NCBI GenBank assembly: GCA_016165875.1
Contig: JABBOT010000003.1
Coordinates: 34,259,860 to 34,323,859, forward strand
DNA length: 64,000 bases
Direction: 5' to 3'
Source: Acanthopleura granulata
Taxonomy: Eukaryota; Mollusca; Polyplacophora; Chitonida; Chitonidae
A program made the translations under genes and the position numbers. The notes under the pieces were generated by a model. The model saw only the letters and a program-made list of their open reading frames with translations, made no database searches and was not told the DNA's origin. Below are positions 50,001-62,000 of the stretch, piece by piece. Numbering within the stretch: position 1 is the stretch's first letter; the number at the start of each line of letters is the position of its first letter.

Positions 50001-53000
50001 ACGGCCCTCATACAAAACTCTATGGTGAGTTCTAACTTGTTGTTCTCTAGGAACCTAGTTTCATGTTTGAGCTGCCCATCAATCCCTTCACCACCACACA
50101 TGGCCCTCATACAAAACTCTATGGTGAGTTATAACTTGCTGTTCTCTAGGGACTTAGCTACATGTGTGAGCTGCCCATCAATCCCTTCGCCACCACACAT
50201 GGCCCTCACACTAACCTCTATGGTGAGTTATGACTTGCTGTTCTCTAGGGACCTAGCTACATGTGTGAGCTGCCCATCAACCCCTTTACTACCACACATG
50301 GCCCTCACACTAACCTCTGTGGTGAGTTATAACTTGTTGTTCTCTAGGGACTTAGCTACATGTGTGAGCTGCCCATCAATCCCTTCACCACCACACACGG
50401 CCCTCACACTAACCTCTGTGGTGAGTTATAACTTGTTGTTCTCTAGGGACTTAGCTACATGTGTGAGCTGCCCATCAATCCCTTCACCACCACACATGGC
50501 CCTCACACTAACCTCTGTGGTGAGTTATAACATGTTGTTCTCTAGGGACCTAGCTTCATGTGTGAGTTGCCCATCAACCCCTTCACCACCACACACAGCC
50601 CCTCACACTAACCTCTGTGGTGAGTTATAACTTGTTGAGAGACCTAGGTACATTCGGCAGTGTGCTTGTAATCAAATTTGTGCAGACGCAGAGTAGAAAC
50701 TCTGGACAGAGCAATTCATGAGGTGTGATGCAGCAGTGCACGTGTGATTTCCTTTTCCGACAAAGCCTCTGAATTGTGATGGAGAGACATCAGTCCATAG
50801 AACGACGTCAACTTCATGTGAATGTCTTGATCTGTCAGAGAAGTGAATGTATTCCAGACTACTCATAATAGAATGTTATCCATTGAAGTGACAAGTGTTT
50901 GATTATAGAACTAACCATTATGAGTAACAAAGCAGCTCTGCAAGTTGCTCTGTCTCTCTGTCTTTGTTAGTTGTTTGGTCGGTCTCTCAAATTTTTGACA
51001 TCCTGCCTTTTAAGTGTAGTAAGTGGTGAAATTTTTGACATGCACAGTTTACTTAATGACGTAGCTACACACAAATTGGCGTAGGCTTTTTGGAGGACGT
51101 CTCGGCCATTGAAAACTTGTTCTTGTTTGCCCAGTTGCAAGCTGGACTCCATCTCTCACGGATTCAGTTGTAGCTTTGAGTTGTAAGTTGAGGTTTCTCG
51201 CGTTCCTGGTATAGGTCACAGATGCTGGAGTTTGCCACTAGCAACCAGGTTCTTTTGCCTACAAATCTGACTGCCATCATCTCGTTTTCACTCTAGCATT
51301 AAACACCAATGAAGTGAATACATAAAATATTTGGTCTCATATATTTTAATTGATAAGGATTTTATATTTACTGTTTTTGAATAATTTCTGCATGTTTGAA
51401 GAAAGCCATGTAGACTGATATAATAATAAATATAGTAATCATATTGTTATTGTATTTCAGATTTGGGAGCCAGTGAAGTTGACAGTATAACAAGGAAAAG
51501 GAAGGTATTGGGACTTCAAATGCTATATGTTACAGTAACAATCAGATAGAAATAGATAAAAAAAGCATGCTTACATCCGTTAATAAAGGTGTGAAATAAA
51601 TTTGATCAAGCACTGTGTGACATAATGTGACACGAAAAACCCTGTGACACGTTTTACATGTTTTAAAGTCATCAATAATTATAGATTTATTTGCCTTTCA
51701 GGGTATTTTGCTCTCACATGCAGATTACCGGTAGACAATAATTTTGCAGATTCTGATTTGGATTAAAAAACTTCCTTAACATGGTTTTTATTGTCTATTC
51801 CTATCAGATGTTGCTTGGTGAGATGTCTGAGCCAGCATCCAAGAAGACAAAAGGATCATCATACTTTGTACCAGAGCTGTGTTATATTCTAGCTACTTTT
51901 GATGAGAAGATCCCATTGGTCTATCTGGGTGAAGAGGTAAGTACAGTAAATTTCATTGGTGATGGCAAGATCCAGGAATTATAGGGACCAATAAATGTGC
52001 GTAGGAAATTGGAGGATATCCAATCCAATTTTAGAATGTTATATTTATCAGAGTTATGTGTAATTACAGAAACAGTAATAATTTTGGTGCATTTTGTTTT
52101 TTTTTCTTGGTTCTTGTAGTCACATTAGATAAATTCATTAGTACCATGGCAAGGCTCAGTAGTTTACCTTGTGCGCTCAGGCTTCCTCCTCCCATAAAAC
52201 TGACAGCCACCAGAATAAAGTGGAAATAGTTTGGAGTTGAACAGCGATCACCAAGATTGCATTTCCTCATGTTGTTAATGTGTGCATTAATTTCATTAAT
52301 TCTTGAATACCCTTAGAAAAAAAACCCATTTTTGTCTGTGCATTAATTTGTTTGTATGAATTGTTTTCACGGTATGGATTGTTTCTAATTCATAGTTGGA
52401 CAGACAAGGAATTCCACATCAAGGGATTGAGATAGATGGTGAAGGCACAGCAATGGCGTTGGCTGTTTTAAAGTAAGCAATATACATATAAGTGCATTTA
52501 GAACCGAATTGAAAAAAAATGGACATTACCGTTGTCCACACAAGCAGAGATTTTTATATCAGTGTATTAGGATGAATTCCAAGCAAACTTAATACAGACC
52601 CTCAGAGTGCACATTAGTCTTGCAAAATCACACATTTTCCTGTTTCCTGGCCTCCAATAGAAAGTCCTGCACTGTAACAGATACAAAGTACAAGATACAA
52701 CAACAACAGCGACATGGTCATTGTGCTACTAAAGCACTCTAATGCTTAACTTGCTCTGAGATGCCTTCATGTTCTGTATGAGAACAATTGCACATGGAGA
52801 AAGCTGGCTCAGCAGAAGAATAGATTTGTACAAAAGTCATTCGTAGGAAAACCAAACTGATGTGACTAACATCACGACCATCCGGTTGATGCCATGCTGG
52901 TAATGCAAGACAGTGTCTTTAAGTATCTTCTCTTCACCACAGTCTGAAATCCATTTTCTAAACTTCTACCAGCGCTTACTGGAGTTGTAGTTGAGCAAAC

Positions 53001-56000
53001 TACCAATCACATCACATGTTACAATCCAATATCTGTTGGATTGCTGAACTCTTGTGTTTGGAACTTTGTCATTTACACTAATTGTCATCCTTCATTTTTC
53101 CAGGCTTCATGAAGTGAACGATCTGCCCTTGTCCGTCTGCAAGCAACTGGCAAAAGATTTACTCTCTTGCAAATTTCACATTCAGTGGAAGCCTTTCCGG
53201 CTGTGGCATGTTGAGGTGGGTGAAAATTTTTTGCAAGTGTGTTTGTCCTATTTTCCTTAAGAAATTTTTTGTATTTCCTTGGTAAAATGACTGGGTATGG
53301 ATGTTTATGATTGATAAAATTACGTTTGCCTAAGTTAAGCGGCGCCAGGCTCGTTCTACCTGTAGAAGAGCTATAGCCTGTTCTAACTATAGGCAGATGG
53401 TTTTGAGTAAACAAAAAAAAATAAAGCAAAGCTTCGTCAGCATCCAACAAAATGTGGTGCATAAATTGATAGCATTTAATTCTGATCAGTAAAATTTCTT
53501 AGAAAAGCATTTCAGATACAATGTACAAGGATGTAAGGATCTAATAATGAATAGTTCAAATTTTGTCATTTTACAAGTATCTCTTCAAAATTTTATTTCA
53601 GTTTCTCTTCCATAATAATCCCCTGAAGAGTCACACAACAAGAGAACAAGGTGAGTACTTGTATGATAAGCCACATGTGCAGTTTCTGTAAGTTATCCTT
53701 CTATTCAAATGAAGAGAAACTTGTGTCAAATTGTTGGTTTCTTCATTTGGACAAACTAAATAAGATTTCATCACAGGTTTGGCCTGTATCAGTATAGTGA
53801 GCTTTAAATTTGTACTGTTCAAGGGAAGATAGTAAAACTGGTTAGCTGATTATTAGGCAGAATATTTCTGGTTGATAAAAGATCCAGTCACATCATGTAT
53901 GTTGTCAAATACTTATCTTGGGCTGTCATGTTTTCATTTAATCAGAGAAACTCTGTTATCTTAGACAATCAGCCATTGACCATTGAGTGTGCATCCTTTG
54001 AATTTGGATATCCATTACCTCGCATTAATCCTCAATAAAATAAAATAATGAATTATGAGTTATCCCCACTTAATGTACTTGAGCATTGATATCATCATTT
54101 ACACTTGTTACAGGTCCAGTGGACAGAGTGTACCGTGTGTTTGACCTTGGGCAGGGTTCAAATGTGGAGAAGGTTGTGTCAGATTTCCTGGTGGAATGGC
54201 GCTCCATCTCACATCTCTATGCAGCTGTTCATGACTTTGCAAGGTTATATAACGGTACGTAGTCCTGAATTATTCCCCCCTGGTTATGCAATGGTAGGTA
54301 GTCAGGAGTTACTCTTTGGTTATATAACGGAAGGTAGAGTTGTTCCCACTGGTTTTATAATGGTAGGTAGTCTGGAGTTATTCTCCCATGTTGTACGTCT
54401 CAAAAATAGTGACTTTACTTACAGAAGCACAAGATCACATTTTCTGATCAAGTCTTTGTTAGGCATAAAGAACTAACTGTTGATTCACATGCATGATAAC
54501 AGTTATTTTTTACCTGTCACTTTGTATGCTAACTAAGTATGATGTAATTTGTGAAAGACTTTGTATTTATTATGTTTGCTCACATCTCTGTCAAAGCCTA
54601 CAAATGTTGGAAATTGTACCAATCATGTTGTTGTCCCACTTTTTGTGAGGCTGGTTGATTGTGTGAATATCTACATAAATTAACTTCATCTGGAAGATTT
54701 TGCTGCGTTTATAACAACTTAAAAGTGGTGTGATGAAAGCCGTAGAGAAGATGTTGGGAAAAGATCCACCATTTGTGATTGTAACTGATTGTGATTTAAT
54801 TCTCAGGTAACATTGTGTGTGAACCTGTCTTTGTTGCAGATGATCACAGTGGACTGAAAAACTGTGTGGACATCAGGTCCTACAATTACCAAAGATTAGT
54901 CCTCCTCTATGGACCAAACAAGAATCATGTGGTGAGTAGTGATGGGTGAAGCAAATAGATGCATTTGTTTTGTCTACCATATTACCCCTTAATGTGCATA
55001 TGCACTGCTGCTCCATGGAAACTCTGAGAAGACTGACTGCGTCAGTGACTCGTTGAGCTCATCAAGGTGGGAGGAGTGTATACTGGAAATGACTTTAGTG
55101 AAAATGTAAATGAAATATCATCCATGACACAACAACTCATTTTGCCTGAATCTGAGAACTCTATTTAATCTCAGAAAGTTTTATTCAGACTTGTTTGAGA
55201 ATGTAGTATGATATCCTAATGGCAAATTGTATGTTTCAGCACCAGACTCCATTGAGTTGTGCCCCTTTAGCACATTTTCAAAAGTTGAGGCAGTGTTTTA
55301 GCTATTTTTTTTTTTTTTCATCCCAGATTGTCATCAGCTGGAAGTCCGACACCCAGGCATTTCACCTCAGCCTGGGGACAACAGGATCATCCGCCACAGC
55401 TAACTGTCACATCCCTGTCCTGTCTCAGCTACAAGAGACTCTCAACAACAATAAATCTATAGCCTACCTCGCAAAGGTATGACAAGAATAGTGCAGGAGC
55501 ACTGGAGAAATTGGAATTGTAAGATAAAACTAAACCTTTCCCTCATTACCATTGTGTTGTAGGTAGACAAATTTCTCTGAATTGGTGTAACCTTGGCAAC
55601 ATCGTAGAGCCACTGTCTAATGCCTCTGAGAGTCAGACAGAACAGATGAAGTCAAAAATCTGTTATGAACTATCTATTTGAACTTCATAATACTTCCTCC
55701 TCAGTTACATGATAATAGTATGCATTCTGTTTTCACCCATACTTATGTAGGGGACAGATGACAATCCATTTCTAAATCAGTTAGTAAATTATTTAGCACC
55801 TGATTTTTCCCTTCTCTGCTTCAGGTGTTGAGTGAGACCTGGTCACCCATGACCTCTATAGCCAAACTCAGCACCATGCCCGTCACCAGCACCGTGAGTT
55901 CATGTTCCTCTTTTCTCCTTCAGTACTTTGTTCTCCTCTTTCATACTCTGTCCTCTCCTTCAGTGGTATGTTCACAGCTCCAGTACTGTGTTCTGTCCTT

Positions 56001-59000
56001 CAGCATTCTGTTCTCTCCTTCAGTACTTTGTTTCCTCCTTCTGTACTCTGTTCTCTTCAGCATTCTGTTCTGTTGTTCAGCACTCTGTTGTCTCCTTCAG
56101 TACTTTATTCTCTCCTTGTGTTCTCTTCCTCATTACTGTGTTCTCTTTGTACTCTGCTCTTTGCTGTCCATGGCTTCAATACTCCACAGTGAGCTATTTT
56201 CAAATGGGCTTCAAAGTTGTGAAAATTGTCATAATTTGAGCTTTTTGATCAATTTCCAATTTGACCTTTTTGATGTCTTCCCTTCAAAATTGATGTACTT
56301 GGCAATGTATCTCTCACACACAACACCAGAAATATTACAAAAAATGTCTTTTTTCAGACACTTTTGCATGCATGATATGGTGTTGTGCAGAGTAAATGTT
56401 GAAAAGTAGTTTCAGTTTTGTTGGCCTAAATTCTTTTCATAAAAAAAATCAGTGTAGTTTCTGTAAGAACTGGAGTAGGTGTTTTCCCAGTGTATGAATG
56501 ATGCTGTAAATCTTGAGTATAATGTGAGCACTAATCTGACACATTCAGTTCAAATTGCTTGGTAAAAAAAAGCACATATGAGCATTCAGCCTATAAAGCC
56601 TGTATGACAATCTTGTGTTACAGGCAGCTAAGCAGTCCGTCCTGAGCATTCAGCCTATAAAGCCTGTATGACAATCTTGTGTTACAGGCAGCTAAGCAGT
56701 CCGTCCTGAGTTTCACCATCATCCCCCAGACTCCTACACACATTCGACTTGCCTTCAGAAACAAGTATCTTTTACGTGGAGACAGACAGCAAGCCGTTGA
56801 TGCGCTTAAGTCAAACTGCCAAAGCCGTGTTTTGTTGTTGTTTCACTGAATTTTACCTCATATCACCGTTTTGTCAGATGTGCTCTGTGAAGCCAGTCAG
56901 CTTTGAAGACTGTTATGAATCTGTGAAATATATAACATGAAACCTGTTCACCTATTCAACACATGAGGTACAGGTTCAATCCTGATCTTTGAAAGGGAAT
57001 TTGTAGATGGCCCTGATCTCACTAGTTGTTGAGGACTTCAGTGAGGCATGTATGTCGAAAATCACTTGTCTTCGACCATTACATCATGCAGTTCTGTACA
57101 TCAAATGTAGAAAAGTTTGTCAGTAACTTGCCAAAAGTTGTGGGTTTACCTTGAGCACTTCACATTCCACCATCGATGTAAATGACTGCCATCGTAAATG
57201 GGAAAAAAATTCTTAAGTATTTGAAAGAAAGGTAAAAAAATGAAATGAAATGCGAAAATATTGAATTGCATATGAAGTAAGTTTTGAAGATGGTTTTCCC
57301 AGTCTAATTATGTAAGATGTGAACAAGACAGAGGGTGAATTAATTTGATCACAGTTTGTAACCCATGTGAGATTAATACAATGGTATGATTCCCTAACTG
57401 GCTAAGCTACATCCTGGATGTCCACTGTAGAGGTGAGAGACTGGTGAATGTGCGAGACGGAGCCTACAGTCTGTTTGACTCCAGTAAATGCGTGGATGGG
57501 TTTAACCCCACTCAGGGATTAAAGGTGGGTGAAAGTTTTAAAAAGTTAATTTCCATGTAAAAATTCAACAGCAGCAGAAAGTTACTCTGAAATGTTGTCA
57601 TGGGATCAAACATTGGTTCAAGGTATTTAAGCTATATTCTGAGATTTTTATGTTGTCCATTACTAAAAATTTTGAGGTTGTCATTCAAACTTCAACGTAC
57701 AGTTAAGGCCTGTACAAGTATGACTAACGAGGAAATTGATGGGACTAAACTTGCTGTCCACCACACATGGTTTTTGGTTTGTACCAGACTAAATTGGTTG
57801 CAGGTTCGGTTTTAGCTTCCGTTAACTGAGAAAGGGCTGAAAGAAAAGTGGTTTCTTCTGTCTGTGCCTGTCTTCTTTAATTCTAGAAAATGAAATATTT
57901 TTCAGTATGGAAAAAAATAAAAATCCAGTGAAATGAATGATAACTGTGAACCTATTGTTCTTCTTCAAGTCGTCCTGAAAACTCCAATAAAATAAGATTA
58001 TTGTGAACCTTCCTGAAATGTCCAGAGAAATGAAATAACTATGAACTTAATTTTTCTCCTCAGGCCTTCCTGGAAAAGTCCAGTGAAACAAAATAACTTT
58101 GAACCTAATTGTTTTTGTCTTAGGCCTTCCTGAACATATATGTGGACGAGACCGTGTTAGCGAGCTACAGTCGGCGGCGCTCTGCCACCGAGGATGATAA
58201 CCCGCCCTCCCCGATCGGCATCGACTCTCTGGACATGTTCATGTCCCAGCAGCCCTCTGGGTCGCCCGCCTCTCGCAGACAGGACCTGCGCTTCACTAAC
58301 CCCATGACTCCGCCCTCCAACCCACACACGCCGGCCTCTCCCAGCACTGCCAGGGTCTCGGCTGGGGTAAGAGGACACGAGTATATTATGTCGTACTCTT
58401 GCTTCCTGCACTGAAATCAGTCTGAAGTGGACAGTGTTTAGTTTATGGGTCTGTCTCTGTAAATGTGTTACGTTTCGGTTACAACTTAGTATGGACTGAG
58501 CTGTGGTTCAGCATCACTTGACCTTATTAGTTACTTGGTTTCTGAGTGAAAGAATACAAAACTATATGGGGTCAGTATGCCTCATATTGGGTGAGGTGTC
58601 AGCCAAGCTCAATTTGAGGCTTACTGACCCCATATAGTTTTGGGTCTTTTCACTCAGTGTCCATGTAATGAATTTATCCCGTGGAGGACCCTAAAAACCA
58701 AACTGAAATTGTTTCTTGAACAACAAAAGAAGATTCAACAGTAACTTCCTGTCACGTCAAGGAGCTTTGAATTACCAAGCAGTGATCTGGGAATTATGAA
58801 GTCATAATGGTGTTATGAATGTTGTGTCATTGTGTCGGTGGTGTCATTATATCACAGTGTAACTGTTAAATCATAGCATTCTCCCTACTTTTGAGTCATC
58901 AGATGCATATAGCATCAGCTGCCGTGTATAGAGATATACACGTTCCCCACGTGACCATTGCTGTCCAATCAGAAACAGAGGATTTTGATATAACGGTCAG

Positions 59001-62000
59001 AAAATGGTATTTTGGGTCCTGAAATGGACACTTTTGGGTAGGATACATGCAACATATCAAGACACCTTTGTAAGATCAATAGAACTGTCAGAAAGAGGTA
59101 AAATAAGTAGCTTACATATAGTCTTGAGTGAAAGTTTCATAGGTCAAATGAGTGTGCCTTGCAAATTCATACAACCCAAATGTAATGTTAAAACATTTGC
59201 CAGATTGTGTACCTCATATGCTTTGTCTCAGTTCAGGTAAATGATTTTGAATTTCTAAACTATGATGCTCCAGAAAACTGATCAGCTTCAGTCATAATTT
59301 CAGGGCTTAATTAGACTTGTATTTTAACCAAGCATAGACAGTGCTTCAGTCCTGGTCGTGGACAGGGAATTTGTACGTTCTGTCACTGTCTTCATTCATG
59401 GGGCATGGTGACAGTAAGTGATTGATGATGCTGTTTTGGATGCGTGGTGGAATCTTAATGTTCTACTGGTCATCCACCACATAGTGTGCTTGCCTATACA
59501 TCACGCAAGGGAAAGTTCGTCAGTAACTTGCACAGGATTGATGGACTGTGCCAGACCCTCTGGTTTCATACAACCATAAAAACTGACCATCATCTTGTGG
59601 GTTGTTTTTGTCTGTGTTTGCAGGGTTACCCATCGCCTGCTGCAGCCTTCCCCCTGGCCTCACCCCCGTCCCTGCCATCTCAGGTGGGCGCGTCTCCCGC
59701 GGCGCTCATGGGCACCCCATCCCCAGGCACTCTGCTGGGGGCAAACTCGCCAGGTAACCCTCACCTTCATGTTCCCTCCCCAGGGTCGTTTGTCCCCACC
59801 CCCTCTCCCCAGTCTCTTGGAATTCATATGCCGTCTCCAGCTGCCTCCTTCATCAGCCCTCAGAGTAAGTTCCCCTTAACATCTCATCTGTGTGCTGTTG
59901 TGGCCGCGTCGCTTTCTGTGGCAGAGTTTGTCTTGTCCCTGTGTAGAGATTGTCTCGGCTTCCCGGTAAGGCACAAGATAAGCACAGGTCACTTTCTGTG
60001 GCAGAGTTTGTCTTGTCCCTGTGTGGAGATTGTCTCAGCTTTACGGTAAGGCACAAGATCAGCTCCAATCGCTTTCTGTGGCAGAGTTTGTTTTGTACTT
60101 ACATGGAGATTGTTTCATCCTTTGAATAATCGAAGATAAAGACAGACAACTTCCTGTGGCAGAGTTTGTCTTAGCCTTGCGTGGAGATTGTCTCACCTTC
60201 CGAGTAAGACACAGGATAAGCACAGGCCGCTATGCTGTATCCACTAACACTAACTAACTGTCTGGCCCGCTAACATGCCGTGTGAGGTTGTGGTGTTTGG
60301 CTGCTGTTGCGGTATTAATTTGCATGCATGCGACTGTAATGCAGTTGTATTTGTATTGAAAACATACTTAAATAAAGAACATGTACACACAGATGAAACA
60401 AAACTGAAAAGATTCTGGCACTGCTTACTATAATAATCTCATTATTATTAATTGTTTTGTTACCAAACTGTGAGCAGAGCCAAAAATAACTGTTTCTAAA
60501 GTAGTTCAGAGACCTCTTAGTTATTCATATGTGTTTGGCCAATAGAAATTAACATATATCCATACACTATTACGTGGAGGTTGTGAACTTAAGGTCATTT
60601 GGTCATCATTTACTCACCACAATAAGACACTTCAGACTTCATAGACAAGTGACCAAAGTTGGAATAAAATAATGTTGCTCAGCTGTTGCATTATCCCTGC
60701 CACACTTGACTGCATTCCTGTAAGTGAAATATTCCTGAGTATCATCGATAAAATATCGAGTAAAGAATTTAATAACTAGATCTCCAGCCAGCACATTGTT
60801 GGAGGGTTAAGCAGCATATATAAGGTATATGTAGTACTGATACATGTCACTCCCAGCTGTGTGCTATACAGAAACTTCCGAGAGCTAAGAGGGTGGGGGG
60901 AGGGCGGAGCATACTGCTGTAATTAAGTATAACCTGCAGTGCTGACACCATGCCTGCAGTGACACCAGGCCTGCAGTACTGACACCATGCCTGCAGTGAC
61001 ACCAGGCCTGCAGTACTGACACCATGCCTGCAGTGACACCAGGCCCGCAGTGCTGACACCATGCCTGCAGTGACACCATGCCTGCAGTGCTGACACCAAG
61101 CCTGGTGTGCTGACACCAGGCCTGCAGTGCTGACACCAGGCCTGCAGTGCTGACACCAGGCCTGCAGTGCTGACACCATGCCTGCAGTGACACCAGGCCT
61201 GCGGTGCTGACACCATGCCTGCAGTGCTGACACCATGCCTGCAGTGCTGACACCAGGCCTGCAGTGACACCAGGCCTGCAGTGCTGACACCAGGCCTGCA
61301 GTGCTGACACCAGGCCTGCAGTGCTGACACCATGCCTGCGGTGCTGACACCAGGCCTGCCGTGCTGACACCAGGCCTGCCGTGCTGACACCAGGCCTGCC
61401 GTGCTGACACCAGGCCTGCAGTGCTGACACCAGGCCTGCAGTGCTGACACCAGGCCTGCAGTGCTGACACCATGCCTTGTGATGGCCAGCTATATGTTAA
61501 CCAAATGAACACTTACACTGCATGTGTACAAGTATTGGTGCTATTTCTGTTTTATTGCATTTTTTAAACTTGGATAATGATTTTTGTAAGATGAAGTGTA
61601 CCATAAGTACGAGTTTTGAAATACCCAACCCGCTGAAAATTATTTTACTTTCTTGTAGAGTAATACTAGCTTTGATAATGCATTTGGTGAATTATTTGGA
61701 GAAGTTATATCCTGTTAGCCTTAGAGGTGTTAAAACGGCATATTGAAAGCTAGCAGTTTCACTCTTAAAGTTTTCATACAAATTTCTGGTTTCATTACTA
61801 ATGATACATCTCATGTTCAGACTAAAAAGAAGAACAGTTGTTAAGGAAGGGGTGAGTCTAGTTAGCAGGTGAAATTCTTTTCTGGCTTACCTATCCACAT
61901 GTAATGAAATGTTCAGATTACAAACGATCCCTGTTTGTTTTCTCCTTGTTTTGAGTGAAATTGTATGCAGCTTGGACTGTGACATGTCTTTTATATGTGT

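Noticed and set aside
49833..50630. 265-codon + strand open frame
   Set aside because: It is the off-frame reading of the 99-bp junction array. The period is a multiple of three, so any stop-free frame stays open; only the first exon end fits MED14.
55825..56409. 194-codon + frame running on from a MED14 exon
   Set aside because: Only 55825-55893 is coding (TST|gtgagt, joining AAKQSVL at 56688). The rest is the pyrimidine-rich repeat and intron.
57424..57524. Shorter MED14 exon starting after CACTGTAG at 57424
   Set aside because: It would drop the conserved YILDVHC block; the acceptor at 57406 keeps it in phase.
59486..60049. 187-codon + frame
   Set aside because: The supported part is the MED14 exon 59624-59864. 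The rest is intron on both sides, including the 80-bp tandem array.
60847..61512. Minus-strand frames of 175-221 codons with [13 protein letters not shown] repeats
   Set aside because: Products of the 20-bp minisatellite; no domain, no splice context and opposite strand to the surrounding MED14 intron.
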